Shown here: positions 45,282 through 54,054 of the stretch, in pieces
Layout: every line of letters starts with the position of its first letter
Numbering within the stretch: the first letter of the stretch is position 1
Source: Lentzea kentuckyensis
Lineage (GTDB): Bacteria > Actinomycetota > Actinomycetes > Mycobacteriales > Pseudonocardiaceae
Assembly: GCF_002150765.1 (NCBI RefSeq)
Contig: NZ_MUYM01000064.1
Span: 62,287-126,286, forward strand
Direction of reading: 5' to 3'
DNA: 64,000 bases
Made by a program: the position numbers and the translations under genes
Notes under the pieces: generated by a model
What the model was told of the DNA's origin: nothing
What the model saw: the letters and a program-made list of their open reading frames with translations, nothing else
Databases searched by the model: none

Positions 45282-46654
45282 CGCACCGCGACGAGTGCGT
45301 TGCCGCGCGCCACCCTGGCGAACCACTTCGCGCTCATCTTGGGCGTCCGGACCTGGGTGTCGTAGTCCACGTGCACGATGCCGAACCGCTTCGCGTACCC
45401 CTCGGCCCACTCGAAGTTGTCGAGCAGGGACCAGCAGAAGTAGCCGCGCAGCTTCACTCCCATCTCGATCGCGTCGTGGGCGGCGCGCAGATGGGACTCC
45501 AGATAGGCGGTCCGGTCGACGTCCTGGACGCCGTCGCCGTCGATCTCGTCGCGGAAGGCGGCGCCGTTCTCGGTGATGTACAACGGAAGCCGCGGATACT
45601 GCGCGTGCAGCCGCAGCAGCACCGACGTCAGCCCCTCCGGCCTGACCTCCCAGCCCATGTCCGTGCGCGGGAAGTCCCGGCGGGGGAACGAGTGGTCCCC
45701 GACGCCGACCCACGGTGACGGCCCGGTCTCGCCGGGCCGCGAGCTGACGTGGTGCTCGGTGTAGTAGTTGACGCCGAGCATGTCGAGCGGCCCCGAGATG
45801 AGTTCGAGGTCGCCCGCGCGCACGTGCCTGCTGAAGCCGAACGGCTCCAGGTCCGCCACGACGTCGGCCGGGTACTCGCCGCGCAGCAGCGGATCGAGGA
45901 AGATCCGCTGCTGCAACCCGTCCAGCCGCCGTGCGACGTCCTGGTCGGCCGCAGACGCGGGATCCGCGGGAATGATCGGGTACATGTTGAGCGTGATGCC
46001 CACGCGCGTGAACGCCGCGGCGGTCCGGATCGCCTGTGCCGCCAGGCCGTGCCCGAGCAGCAGGTGGTGCACCGCGGCGACGGCGGCAGCGGGGTCCGTG
46101 CGTCCCGGCGCGTGGACTCCGGCCGCGTAGCCGAGGAAGGCGGCGCACCAGGGCTCGTTCAGCGTGGTCCAGTTGGTGACGCGGTCGCCGAGCGCCTCGG
46201 CGGTGGCGGTGGCGTAGTCGGCGAACCGGAACGCGGTGTCGCGTGCCGCCCAGCCACCCGCGTCCTCCAGTTTCTGGGGGAGGTCCCAGTGGTAGAGCGT
46301 CGGCCACGGCTGGATGTCGTGCGCCAGCAACGTGTCGATGAGCCTGCGGTAGAAGTCGAGGCCGGCCTGGTTGACCGCGCCACCGTCCGGACGCACCCGC
46401 GGCCACGCGATGGAGAACCGGTAGGCCCTCAGCCCGAGTTCGGCCATCATCCGCACGTCCTGCTCGAACCGGCGGTAGTGGTCGGCCGCGGGTTCGCCGC
46501 AGTCGCCGCCCACGACGTTGCCCGGCACCCGGCAGAACACGTCCCAGATGGAGTCCGTGCGACCGTCCACGTCGGTCGCGCCCTCGACCTGGAACGCGGC
46601 GGTGGCCGCACCCCAGAGGAACCCTTGCGGGAAAACGATGTCCGTCACTTTCAT
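45278..46654 (-). CDS. bglC: GH1 beta-glucosidase (BglC)
   Basis: A 458-residue cytosolic GH1 beta-glucosidase without signal peptide: N-terminal FLWGAATAAFQVEGA, acid/base Glu167 (TLNEPW), nucleophile Glu362 (YITENGAAF) and WSLLDNFEWAEGY. It splits imported cellobiose and cellotriose into glucose. ATG 46654 overlaps the stop of cebG by four bases. Its place after the transporter genes matches Streptomyces bglC. Confidence 0.93.
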   Translation of the reverse strand: MKVTDIVFPQGFLWGAATAAFQVEGATDVDGRTDSIWDVFCRVPGNVVGGDCGEPAADHYRRFEQDVRMMAELGLRAYRFSIAWPRVRPDGGAVNQAGLDFYRRLIDTLLAHDIQPWPTLYHWDLPQKLEDAGGWAARDTAFRFADYATATAEALGDRVTNWTTLNEPWCAAFLGYAAGVHAPGRTDPAAAVAAVHHLLLGHGLAAQAIRTAAAFTRVGITLNMYPIIPADPASAADQDVARRLDGLQQRIFLDPLLRGEYPADVVADLEPFGFSRHVRAGDLELISGPLDMLGVNYYTEHHVSSRPGETGPSPWVGVGDHSFPRRDFPRTDMGWEVRPEGLTSVLLRLHAQYPRLPLYITENGAAFRDEIDGDGVQDVDRTAYLESHLRAAHDAIEMGVKLRGYFCWSLLDNFEWAEGYAKRFGIVHVDYDTQVRTPKMSAKWFARVARGNALVAVR

Positions 46655-47463
46655 CCCTTCACGGCGCCCTGCATCACGCCGGCGACGATCTGCCGCCCGA
46701 GGACGAGGAACACGATCAGCACCGGAATCGTCGCGAGAGTCGTTCCGGCGAGCACGAGTGAGTAGTCGACGTAGTAACCGCTCTGCAGCTTCTCCAGTGC
46801 GACCTGGAGCGTCGGGTTGTCGGGGGTCAGCACGATCAGTGGCCAGAGGAAGTCGTTCCAGGACTGCATGAACGTGAACACACCGAGCATCGCGGCGGCT
46901 GGTCTCGCCGCGGGCAGCGCGACGTGCCAGAACGCCCGCCAGAGGCTGCAGCCGTCCATCCTGGCCGCCTCGACGAGCTCGTCGGGCACGGTGTCGATGA
47001 GGTACTGACGCATCCAGAACACGCCGAAGGCGGTGACGAGGTTCGGCACGATCACGGCCTCGAGCTCGCCGGCCCAGCCGAACTCGGCCATCGCCATGTA
47101 CAGCGGGATGATGCCGAGCTGGGTGGGCACGGCCAGTGTCGCGACCACGAACAGGAACAACGCGCCGCGGCCGCGGAAGCGCAGTTTGGCGAAGGCGAAA
47201 CCGGCCAGCGTCGAGAGCAGCACCACCGAGAGCGTCACGGTGCCGGACACGATGAAGCTGTTGCCCAGCGCCTTCCAGAACGGGATGGTGTCGAGCACGC
47301 GCAGGGCGTTGGTGACGAAGTTGCCACCGGGGACCAGGGTGAAGTCACCGGTGAGGGCGGAGTTGTCGCGACTGGCCACGAGGAACGACCAGTAGAACGG
47401 GAAAGCCGAACCCAGCACGAACGCGGCCAGCAGTCCGTAGACCACAAAGGACGGACGCCTCAT
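46651..47463 (-). CDS. cebG: Cellobiose ABC permease (CebG-like)
   Basis: A 270-residue carbohydrate ABC permease of the MalG type with six membrane helices and the cytoplasmic EAA loop (ELVEAARMDGCSLWRAFWHVALPAARPA). ATG 47463 overlaps the cebF stop; a longer open frame upstream is not real. It should partner with the next permease and a shared ATPase, since none is encoded in the operon. Confidence 0.92.
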   Translation of the reverse strand: MRRPSFVVYGLLAAFVLGSAFPFYWSFLVASRDNSALTGDFTLVPGGNFVTNALRVLDTIPFWKALGNSFIVSGTVTLSVVLLSTLAGFAFAKLRFRGRGALFLFVVATLAVPTQLGIIPLYMAMAEFGWAGELEAVIVPNLVTAFGVFWMRQYLIDTVPDELVEAARMDGCSLWRAFWHVALPAARPAAAMLGVFTFMQSWNDFLWPLIVLTPDNPTLQVALEKLQSGYYVDYSLVLAGTTLATIPVLIVFLVLGRQIVAGVMQGAVKG

Positions 47464-48422
47464 CGCACCGCCCTTCTCGTGAGCCAGAAGTTGAGGCCGG
47501 CGACCCCGATCACGATCAGGAACAGGGTCCAGGCGATGGCGGCGGCGTAACCGAGGTCGAACTGCTGGAACGCCGACTGGTAGAGGTACAGCACGACGGT
47601 CTGGTACTGGTGCTCGGCGCCGCCGCCGCTGCCCGCGGACGGGTCGAACAGCTTGGGCTCGGTGAAGATCTGCAGGCCGCCGATCGTGGACGTGACGATC
47701 ACGAAGATCAGCGTGGGCTTGAGCATCGGCAGCGTGATGCTGAAGAACTGCCGCACCGGGCCCGCGCCGTCCACCACCGCGGCTTCGTACAGGTCGCGCG
47801 GAATCGCGAGCATCGCCGCCAGCACGATCAACGCGTTGTACCCCGTCCACCGCCAGTTGACCATGGACGCGATGGCGATGTGACTGCCGAACGTCTCGGC
47901 CTGCCAGTCGATCGGCGGGATCCCCACGATCGACAACACCTCGTTGACCAGCCCGTACTGCGGTCCGAAGAGGTTGCCGAAGATGATGGCCAGCGCCACC
48001 AGACTGGCGACGTAGGGGAGCAGCACACCCATCCGCCACGTCGTCCTGGCGCGCAGGTTGCCGCTGAGCAGGGCCGCCAGCACCACCGCGACGACCACCT
48101 GCGGAGCGCTGGACAGCAGGAAGATGCTGAAGGTGTTGAACAGGGCGTTCCAGAACTGGTCGTCCTCGAGCAGCGTGCGGAAGTTGCCGAGGCCGACGAA
48201 CGTGCGCTCGTCGGCGCCCAGTTCCCAGTCGAACAACGACACGTAGGCGGTGTAGAGCAGGGGAAAGAGCCCTACCGTGCCGAACAGCACGAAGAACGGT
48301 GCCACGAAGAGATAGGGCGACACCTTGTTGTCCAATGTGGACCAGCGATACCGGCGCGGAGACGGCGAGCGAACCACCTCGGTTCGCTCGCGCTCCACGT
48401 CCTTGGGGAGAAGGACGGTCAC
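47460..48422 (-). CDS. cebF: Cellobiose ABC permease (CebF-like)
   Basis: A 320-residue MalF-type permease: a polar N terminus, six membrane helices and the EAA loop (DLYEAAVVDGAGPVRQFFSITLPMLKPT). GTG 48422 overlaps the cebE stop by four bases (GTGA); the earlier in-frame ATG at 48461 lies inside cebE and is unlikely. Confidence 0.92.
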   Translation of the reverse strand: MTVLLPKDVERERTEVVRSPSPRRYRWSTLDNKVSPYLFVAPFFVLFGTVGLFPLLYTAYVSLFDWELGADERTFVGLGNFRTLLEDDQFWNALFNTFSIFLLSSAPQVVVAVVLAALLSGNLRARTTWRMGVLLPYVASLVALAIIFGNLFGPQYGLVNEVLSIVGIPPIDWQAETFGSHIAIASMVNWRWTGYNALIVLAAMLAIPRDLYEAAVVDGAGPVRQFFSITLPMLKPTLIFVIVTSTIGGLQIFTEPKLFDPSAGSGGGAEHQYQTVVLYLYQSAFQQFDLGYAAAIAWTLFLIVIGVAGLNFWLTRRAVR

Positions 48423-49705
48423 TTGGCCGCCTTCTGGGCTTCCTGCACCGCGGTCTTCCACGCCTCGTCGGCGTTCTTGCCCTGTTCCAGGGACTGCAGC
48501 GCCGGGCTGAACACGTTGTCCTGGATCTGTCCGTCGGCCGGACCCTTGTACTGCGCGGCCGCGACCTTCTTGGCCTGCGCGGCGAACAGCGCGCCCGCCT
48601 TGACGTCACCGAAGTAGGCGTTGGTCTGCTCCAACAGGGCGGGATCGTCGAGAGCCTTGACCTGGCTGGGGAAGGTGCCCTTGGCCTTGAACGCCTTGGT
48701 CTGCTGTTCCGGCGCGGTCAGCCAGGCGGCCAGCTCCGCGGCCTTGGCGGCGTTCTTGCTCTGCTTGGGCACGGTGAGGTACGAGCCGCCCCAGTTGCCG
48801 CCGCCGTTCGGGAACGCCTCGGTGACGGCCCACTTGCCCTTGTTCTCCGGGCCGGCCTGGGTCTCGATGACACCGAGCATCCAGGACGGGCACGTCTTGG
48901 TGGCGAACGCTCCGGCCTTGAAGCCGCTGTTCCACTCGTTGCTCCAGGCCACGAGCTTGGCGGACTGTCCCTTCGTGACGGCCTTCGTCACGGCGTCCCA
49001 GTCGGCCCTGATGGCACCGTTGGACTCGACGACCAGCTTGTCGGTCTTGTCGTAGTAGCCGGTCTCGTGCTGGTTGTGCATGGCGTTGAAGATCTGGGCC
49101 GCGCTGTCGAACCACGCGACACCACCGGACTTCGCGATGAACTGCTCGCCCGCGGCGAAGTAGCTGTCCCACGTGGCGAAGAGCGACTTGACCGCCTGGG
49201 GGTCCGACGGCAGCCCGGCCTTCTCGAAGAGGTCCTTGCGGTAGCACATGGCCAGCGGACCGATGTCGGTGCCGTAGCCGATCAGCTTGCCGTCCTTGGT
49301 GGCGGCGTCGGCCTTCCACTTCAGCCAGCGGTCCGCGGCGACGTCCTTCGGCCCGATCTCCTTGAGATCACTGAACTGGCCGGCCTTCGACAGGACCTGG
49401 CTGAGGAAACCCTCCTCGATCGCCTCGACGTCGGCGAGTCCCGATCCCGCGCCCAGCTTGGTGAACAGGTTCTGGTGGTGCGGAGCGGCCTGGCCCGCCT
49501 TGCGGTGGGTGATCTTGATGTCCGAGTGCGCCGCCTCGTACTCCTTGAACAGTTCCTCGTAGCCGAACTCGTTGAAGGTGGCGACGGTCAGCTCGGTCTT
49601 GCCGTCGGCGGTCTGGTTCGTCGCTCCGCCCGAACCACAGGCGGTGATGCTGACAGCGGAGATGGCGGCGCAGGCCAGCACGCTGACCAAACGGCGGGGA
49701 CGCAC
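48419..49705 (-). CDS. cebE: Cellobiose/cellotriose-binding lipoprotein (CebE-like)
   Basis: A 428-residue family 1 solute-binding lipoprotein; signal and lipobox ITAC (Cys23), then a typical sugar-binding fold (ELTVATFNEFGYEELFKEYEAAHSDIKI). It captures cello-oligosaccharides released by the secreted cellulases. GTG 49705 is preceded by AGAGGAG at eight bases. The predicted promoter and first CebR operator lie directly upstream. Confidence 0.92.
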   Translation of the reverse strand: MRPRRLVSVLACAAISAVSITACGSGGATNQTADGKTELTVATFNEFGYEELFKEYEAAHSDIKITHRKAGQAAPHHQNLFTKLGAGSGLADVEAIEEGFLSQVLSKAGQFSDLKEIGPKDVAADRWLKWKADAATKDGKLIGYGTDIGPLAMCYRKDLFEKAGLPSDPQAVKSLFATWDSYFAAGEQFIAKSGGVAWFDSAAQIFNAMHNQHETGYYDKTDKLVVESNGAIRADWDAVTKAVTKGQSAKLVAWSNEWNSGFKAGAFATKTCPSWMLGVIETQAGPENKGKWAVTEAFPNGGGNWGGSYLTVPKQSKNAAKAAELAAWLTAPEQQTKAFKAKGTFPSQVKALDDPALLEQTNAYFGDVKAGALFAAQAKKVAAAQYKGPADGQIQDNVFSPALQSLEQGKNADEAWKTAVQEAQKAAK

Positions 49706-49735
49706 TTGGAGAGCTCCTCTGATCTCGGCGGCAAA

Positions 49736-49753
49736 CCTGGGAGCGCTCCCAGG
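49736..49753. promoter_or_regulatory. CebR operator 1 upstream of cebE
   Basis: CCTGGGAGCGCTCCCAGG is a perfect 18-bp palindrome around the CebR core, 31 bases before the cebE start and over the expected transcription start. Confidence 0.93.
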
Positions 49754-49760
49754 CTGGAGG

Positions 49761-49790
49761 AGTGTGATCCAGCGCGCTCTGGGGTGTCAA
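49761..49790 (-). promoter_or_regulatory. Predicted cebE promoter
   Basis: A consensus TTGACA (minus strand, 49790-49785) is followed after 18 bases by CACACT, with the CebR operator starting seven bases downstream. Confidence 0.6.
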
Positions 49791-49961
49791 GGATTCCTGC
49801 TCCGCCCGTAACCAAGGTGCACATTCGCCGACGGTCCACCTTCGCCAGGAAACGTATCTACGTGCACTTATAGCGGACTCTTGAGTTCGCTGAGCGAGCG
49901 CGGACGGCTGCGGGCGGACGGATTGTTTCTGCCCGAAATAGATTGCGAAACTATTCGAAAC

Positions 49962-49977
49962 CTGGGAGCGCTCCCAG
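49962..49977. promoter_or_regulatory. CebR operator 2, distal
   Basis: CTGGGAGCGCTCCCAG, a perfect palindrome identical in core to the other three, is 257 bases upstream of the cebE start. It could allow DNA looping. Confidence 0.88.
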
Positions 49978-50016
49978 AGCTGAGACGGACAAACCAACCT
50001 AAACGGGCGGTCGGTA

Positions 50017-50730
50017 TCAGGCCTGGGAGCTGGACACAGGCTGGGAAAGGAGTGACAGGGCAACCGCGCTTTGTTCGCGGAGGTGCAGGATGCCATCCGC
50101 GGCGGCGGCCGCGACCTGCTCCGGGGTGGCTCGCTCCAGACCGAGTAGGGCGGTGACGGCGGCGGCGAGTACCCGTCCGGGATCGTCGACCCCGGGGGTG
50201 GGTCCCAGCCTGATCGTCAGCTTGAAGCCGGCGATGAGCGAGCCCAGGGCCAGCGCCTGCTCCTCGACCAGCCAGTCGGTCCTGGCCAGGTCGTGGTCCC
50301 GCCAGATCGGCAGAACCCTGCGCATGACCGCGTCGGGCCCGAGGGTGCCGAGCAGTGTGGCCGATCGGGGGTCGTCGGCCAGCACGCCGAGGAGTTCCTC
50401 GTCGCGGCCGCTCAACGCGTTGACGTACGGGTGCGCTGCCGCGGTTGTCAGCATGGAGACGGACAGCCTCGAAGGGCGGGCCAGGTCGGGGTCGTCGGTG
50501 ACGGCGGCGATGACCTCTTCGGCGAAGGCGAGGAAGTCGCGGCAGACGAGGTCGAGCAGCAGGTCTTCCTTGGTGTTCCAGTACAGGTAGACGGTGCCCT
50601 TGCCGATGTGGGCCCTGCGGGCGACTTCGGCGATGGTGACGCCCCGGCTGCCGCGGGAGAGCACGAGCTCTCCCGCGGCAGCGAGCACACGTGCTGCCTT
50701 GGACGGGAGTTGTCCGGCTGGCTCAGGCAA
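50017..50730 (-). CDS. TetR-family regulator of the adjacent FAD monooxygenase
   Basis: About 237 residues with a helix-turn-helix (VLAAAGELVLSRGSRGVTIAEVARRAHIGKGTVYLYWNTKEDLL) and a helical ligand domain. TTG 50730 fits: it follows AGAGGAG by about seven bases and overlaps the monooxygenase stop by eight bases; an in-frame ATG 60 bases upstream would lie inside the monooxygenase. It is second in the operon and probably represses it through the repeat at 51990-52024. Confidence 0.85.
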   Translation of the reverse strand: MPEPAGQLPSKAARVLAAAGELVLSRGSRGVTIAEVARRAHIGKGTVYLYWNTKEDLLLDLVCRDFLAFAEEVIAAVTDDPDLARPSRLSVSMLTTAAAHPYVNALSGRDEELLGVLADDPRSATLLGTLGPDAVMRRVLPIWRDHDLARTDWLVEEQALALGSLIAGFKLTIRLGPTPGVDDPGRVLAAAVTALLGLERATPEQVAAAAADGILHLREQSAVALSLLSQPVSSSQA

Positions 50731-51982
50731 TTCGTGTCTCCTCTTGGGCCCCGATCGGTTCGCCGAGGATCTCGCCGACGATGTCCGCACCTTTGTACTT
50801 GATGATCTCGTCCACCCGCATGATCCGGTCGGCCAGTCGCCTGCCGAGCCTGGAGCCGCGGAGCAGGGGAACCACCCGGCGGAGCTGGATCTCCACGGGG
50901 GTGTCGGCCACGAAGATCTTCCGGTCGTCCGGTGCCGCGTCCTGGTAGTGGGTGACGTACGGGCGCAGCCCGCGCTCCCACTCGGCCAGGGCCGTCCGCA
51001 GGTCGCCGGGGTGCCGTTCGAGCATCGTGCCGAGCACGTCCGCTCCGGCCAGCGCGGCGGAGACTCCCATGCCGGCGTAGAGCGTCACGCACCACGCGGA
51101 GTCGCCGACCAGGACCACGCGCCCGTTGTGCCAGGTGCTCATGCGCACCTGCTCGACCGAGTCGAACAGGACCGAGTCAGTGGAATCCATCGCGTCGAGG
51201 GCCGAATCGAGCGTGTTTCCGAGCGGCTGGGGGCCGAAGGCCCTGCGCACGCTCGCCGCGGCCGGGCGGGTGAACTCGGCGTCCACGTCGTCGGTGCGGT
51301 AGCTGAGCAGGATGGTCGGGTTGTGGTCGCGGAACGCGAAAACCCACATCGAACGGTTCGGCTCCAGCAGGCTGGCGCCCTGCCCCGCGGTCAGTCCCGC
51401 CGGCACGCCGGGGTACTCGAACGCCGCGAGCATGTAGCCCATGCGCTTGAGGTACTGCTCATGCGGGCCGAAGGCCAGCGACCGGACCGTCGAGCGGAGC
51501 CCGTCCGCGCCCACGACCAGTTCGAACCGCTCGGTGGTCGTGGTGCCCGTCGCGGTGTTCCGCAGCGTCACGTCCACCCCGTCGGCGTCCTGGGTGATCG
51601 CGGTGGGCACGGTGGAGAAGCGTGTTTCGACCTCGGTGGGCAGGGTGGCGTACGCCGCCTCCTCGACGTCGCCGCGCACCATCAGCCACGGCCTGCCGGG
51701 CAGGTCGGCGTACGTCATGCCCGGCCTGGAGCCGCCCCTGCGGTCGATGGACAGACCGGGCAGCGGCGACGTGCGGTCGTGCACGTGGTCGAGGATGCCC
51801 AGGCGGCGCGCGGCGGCCTGACCGGCGCCGAACAACGCCACGAAGTAGCCGCCGGATCTCCGGCCCGGCGCGCGCTCGATGATCACTGGCGACCATCCAG
51901 CCCGGTGCAGTCGTGTCGCGGTGGCCAGACCGCTGATGCCCATGCCGACGACGAGAACGCGTCCCTGGTTGCTCTGAGTCAT
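50723..51982 (-). CDS. FAD-dependent monooxygenase (Tet(X)/UbiH-like)
   Basis: A 419-residue group A flavin monooxygenase: GMGISG FAD motif at the N terminus, DG motif (VVGADGLRSTVR) and GD motif (VVLVGDSAWCVTLYAGMGVSAALAGADVLG). Proteins with this GDSAWC pattern include drug-modifying and polyketide-tailoring hydroxylases. With a ligand-sensing TetR in the same operon, it may inactivate an incoming aromatic or antibiotic compound; the substrate is unknown. Confidence 0.86.
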   Translation of the reverse strand: MTQSNQGRVLVVGMGISGLATATRLHRAGWSPVIIERAPGRRSGGYFVALFGAGQAAARRLGILDHVHDRTSPLPGLSIDRRGGSRPGMTYADLPGRPWLMVRGDVEEAAYATLPTEVETRFSTVPTAITQDADGVDVTLRNTATGTTTTERFELVVGADGLRSTVRSLAFGPHEQYLKRMGYMLAAFEYPGVPAGLTAGQGASLLEPNRSMWVFAFRDHNPTILLSYRTDDVDAEFTRPAAASVRRAFGPQPLGNTLDSALDAMDSTDSVLFDSVEQVRMSTWHNGRVVLVGDSAWCVTLYAGMGVSAALAGADVLGTMLERHPGDLRTALAEWERGLRPYVTHYQDAAPDDRKIFVADTPVEIQLRRVVPLLRGSRLGRRLADRIMRVDEIIKYKGADIVGEILGEPIGAQEETRIA

Positions 51983-51989
51983 GTCCTCA

Positions 51990-52024
51990 ACATACTGACC
52001 GTTTTGGTCATCGGGTCAGTATGT
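51990..52024. promoter_or_regulatory. TetR operator candidate of the monooxygenase operon
   Basis: ACATACTGACC (51990-52000) and GGTCAGTATGT (52014-52024) are perfect 11-bp inverted arms, and inside them TGACC-GTTTT-GGTCA (51996-52010) is another inverted repeat sharing the left arm. It begins eight bases before the monooxygenase ATG. Confidence 0.65.
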
Positions 52025-52095
52025 GGCCGCGGTCACTCTGCCTGGGCTGCCTTCGGCTGCCGGGGCGGAGTGGTGAGTCGAATTTCTTGCGGACC

Positions 52096-52124
52096 TTGTA
52101 TTCGATGCATTCGATGCCTATCTT
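52096..52124 (+). promoter_or_regulatory. Predicted promoter of the second GH12 gene
   Basis: TTGTAT and TATCTT are 17 bases apart, nine bases before the LacI operator. Confidence 0.55.
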
Positions 52125-52133
52125 TCGTTGTGG

Positions 52134-52147
52134 TTGAAGCGCTTCGA
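52134..52147. promoter_or_regulatory. LacI-family operator upstream of GH12
   Basis: TTGAAGCGCTTCGA contains the perfect palindrome GAAGCGCTTC. It lies over the expected transcription start, 45 bases before the GH12 start, and matches the sites at 57076 and 57165. Confidence 0.65.
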
Positions 52148-52191
52148 TTGCTTCAAGTCTTTCCGGTCAAAGATGTTCGGAAGGGTGTGCG

Positions 52192-52884
52192 ATGGGCAGG
52201 ATGCTTCGTTTTCTGACCGCGGCTGCGGTCGCGGTTCTGATGGGCCTTCTCGGTTCGGGAAGTGCCCATGCGGCGACGTGGACGACCAGTGACCAGTGGG
52301 GAACGTGGTCGAACGGCGGCTACACGCTCCGCAACAACATCTGGGGCAGTGGAGCGGGCGCGCAGACGCTCTGGGCAAACTCGTACAGCAACTGGGGCGT
52401 GTGGGCGGACCACCCCAACACCGGCGGTGTGAAGTCCTATCCGCACGCGGCGAAGGCGGTGGACCGCCGACTGAGCTCAATCGGCGGGGTGACCAGCAGC
52501 TTCAACGTCAACGCGCCGGCGGCGGGCGCGTACACGACGGCGTACGACATCTGGGCTGACAACTCTCGCTACGAGATCATGCTCTGGATGAACAAGTACG
52601 GTCCGGTGGGGGCGATCGGGTCCTACCAGACCTCGGCGTCGGTCGGCGGGCACAACTGGGACGTCTACCGCGGCAGCAACGGTCACAACGAGGTCTTCTC
52701 GTTCATCCGTCAGGGGAACACCAATTCCGGAACGGTCGACATCAAGGCCGTGATGAACTGGATCAAGAACCGCGGCTGGTACGGCGACGTCACGCTGGGC
52801 GAGGTGCAGTTCGGCTACGAGATCACCTCTTCGAGCGGCGGCCTCAACTTCGGCACGAACAGCTTTTCCGTGTCGTCATGGTGA
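52192..52884 (+). CDS. Secreted single-domain GH12 (probable xyloglucanase)
   Basis: A 230-residue secreted GH12 enzyme with signal peptide (SAHA-ATW), nucleophile Glu128 (SRYEIMLW) and acid/base Glu210 (VQFGYEI). It has no cellulose-binding module, unlike the GH12 at 33429-34547, and the catalytic sequence is also clearly different. Its location at the head of a locus with GH31 alpha-xylosidase and GH42 beta-galactosidase suggests a xyloglucan-specific endoglucanase. ATG 52192 is used, ATG 52201 is possible. Its 3' end overlaps the convergent LacI stop by nine bases. Confidence 0.88.
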   Translation: MGRMLRFLTAAAVAVLMGLLGSGSAHAATWTTSDQWGTWSNGGYTLRNNIWGSGAGAQTLWANSYSNWGVWADHPNTGGVKSYPHAAKAVDRRLSSIGGVTSSFNVNAPAAGAYTTAYDIWADNSRYEIMLWMNKYGPVGAIGSYQTSASVGGHNWDVYRGSNGHNEVFSFIRQGNTNSGTVDIKAVMNWIKNRGWYGDVTLGEVQFGYEITSSSGGLNFGTNSFSVSSW

Positions 52885-53934
52885 TTTGACGAAATTCCCG
52901 TTCTGATGGTTGGGGTCCGGTTCGCCGGGCCCCAACTTCGTCGCGGTGCTGCCGCGATCGGTGAGCCGCGGCTGGAGCAGGCGCACCTCGGGTGCCTGCT
53001 CCCGCGCGAGGCGGGTCACGACCATCTCGACCGCGATCGCGCTCAGCTGCTCGGCTGGGACGGCGATCGAGGTGAGCGGAACCGGCAAGCTCTCCGCGAG
53101 GTCGTCGGGGCACAACGTGATCACCGAGACGTCGGCGGGCACCCGCAGCGAGCGGCGCTGCAGTTCGAACAGCAGCTGACTGAGGATCGCCTCGTTGTGC
53201 ACCACCAGGCTGGTGGTGCCGCGGTCCGGACGCAGCACGTCGTCCAGGCACGCCGCGACCGAGTCGGGGCCGGGGGCGCACGCGTGCACCGACACCGGCA
53301 GGTCCCGCCTGGCCGCCTCGCGCTGGAACCCGTCCAGCAACCGCGCGGCGTAGCTCGTGCCGCGCTCGTACACGGAGGGATGTGAGCCGATCAGGGCGAT
53401 CGACCGGTGCCCGAGGTCGGCGAGGTGTCCCACCATGTGCCGGCCGGCGGCGGTGAAGTCGAGGTCGACGCAGTTCAGGCCCTCGTGGTCGTCGGGCAGT
53501 CCGATCAGGACGACCGGCGCGTCGATGGAGCGCAGTTCCGGAATGCGCGGATCCGCGCTTTCCACGTCCATCATGATGATCGCGTCCGCCATGGACCGTG
53601 CGACGACCCGGTGGGCTTCGCCGGGGCCGGACTCCTTGGTCAGGAGCAGCACGTCGTAGTCGTGGTCACGAGCGGAAGCCACGATCGACGAGACGAACTG
53701 CATGATGACCGGCATGATCTGGTCGGACCGCAACGGCACGACCAGACCGAGTACCTGCGACTTGTTCGACGCGAGCGCCCGCGCTCCGGCGTTCGGCTGG
53801 TAACCGAGTGCGAGGATGCTCTGCTCGACGCGGCGCTTGGTCTCCTCTGAGATCGTTCGCTTTCCGCTGAGCACATAGGACACGGTGCTCATCGAGACCC
53901 CGGCGTGGCGGGCGACCTCTTTGATGGTGATCAT
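52876..53934 (-). CDS. LacI-family regulator (xyloglucan type, paralog 2)
   Basis: A 352-residue LacI repressor with helix-turn-helix MITIKEVARHAGVSMSTVSYVLSGK and YQPNAGARAL hinge, and a sugar-binding domain close to the regulators at 43206 and 60817 (LCPDDLAESLPVPLTSI, NCVDLDFTAAG). It lies between GH12 and GH3 genes and is the nearest candidate to bind the operators at 52134, 57076 and 57165. A C-terminal extension (TATKLGPGEPDPNHQNGNFVKSP) is not found in the paralogs. Confidence 0.9.
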   Translation of the reverse strand: MITIKEVARHAGVSMSTVSYVLSGKRTISEETKRRVEQSILALGYQPNAGARALASNKSQVLGLVVPLRSDQIMPVIMQFVSSIVASARDHDYDVLLLTKESGPGEAHRVVARSMADAIIMMDVESADPRIPELRSIDAPVVLIGLPDDHEGLNCVDLDFTAAGRHMVGHLADLGHRSIALIGSHPSVYERGTSYAARLLDGFQREAARRDLPVSVHACAPGPDSVAACLDDVLRPDRGTTSLVVHNEAILSQLLFELQRRSLRVPADVSVITLCPDDLAESLPVPLTSIAVPAEQLSAIAVEMVVTRLAREQAPEVRLLQPRLTDRGSTATKLGPGEPDPNHQNGNFVKSP

Positions 53935-53999
53935 GCCCGCCCCTCGGATCGCCCCAGTTGGTGGCGGTCATCGTAGTGCGCGGTGCGCTGGGGCGTGGT

Positions 54000-54032
54000 C
54001 CGCGACGGGAACCCGGTCGGTTCCCGTCGCGG
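54000..54032. terminator. 14-bp hairpin after GH3
   Basis: CCGCGACGGGAACC and GGTTCCCGTCGCGG flank a five-base loop, 22 bases beyond the GH3 stop on its strand. Confidence 0.7.
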
Positions 54033-54054
54033 CCACTGGCGCGGGCAATCGGTC

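Larger units (their letters stand above)
49706..50016. other. ceb operon upstream region
   Basis: The 311-bp gap before cebE holds a promoter and two CebR operators whose centres are 225 bp apart. The far operator lies near the 3' end of the TetR gene at 50017 and has no other gene facing it. No coding sequence was found. Confidence 0.65.

Noticed and set aside
46664..48609. Long frame upstream of cebG
   Set aside because: It runs through cebF and part of cebE out of frame; cebG begins at 47463 in an ATGA overlap.
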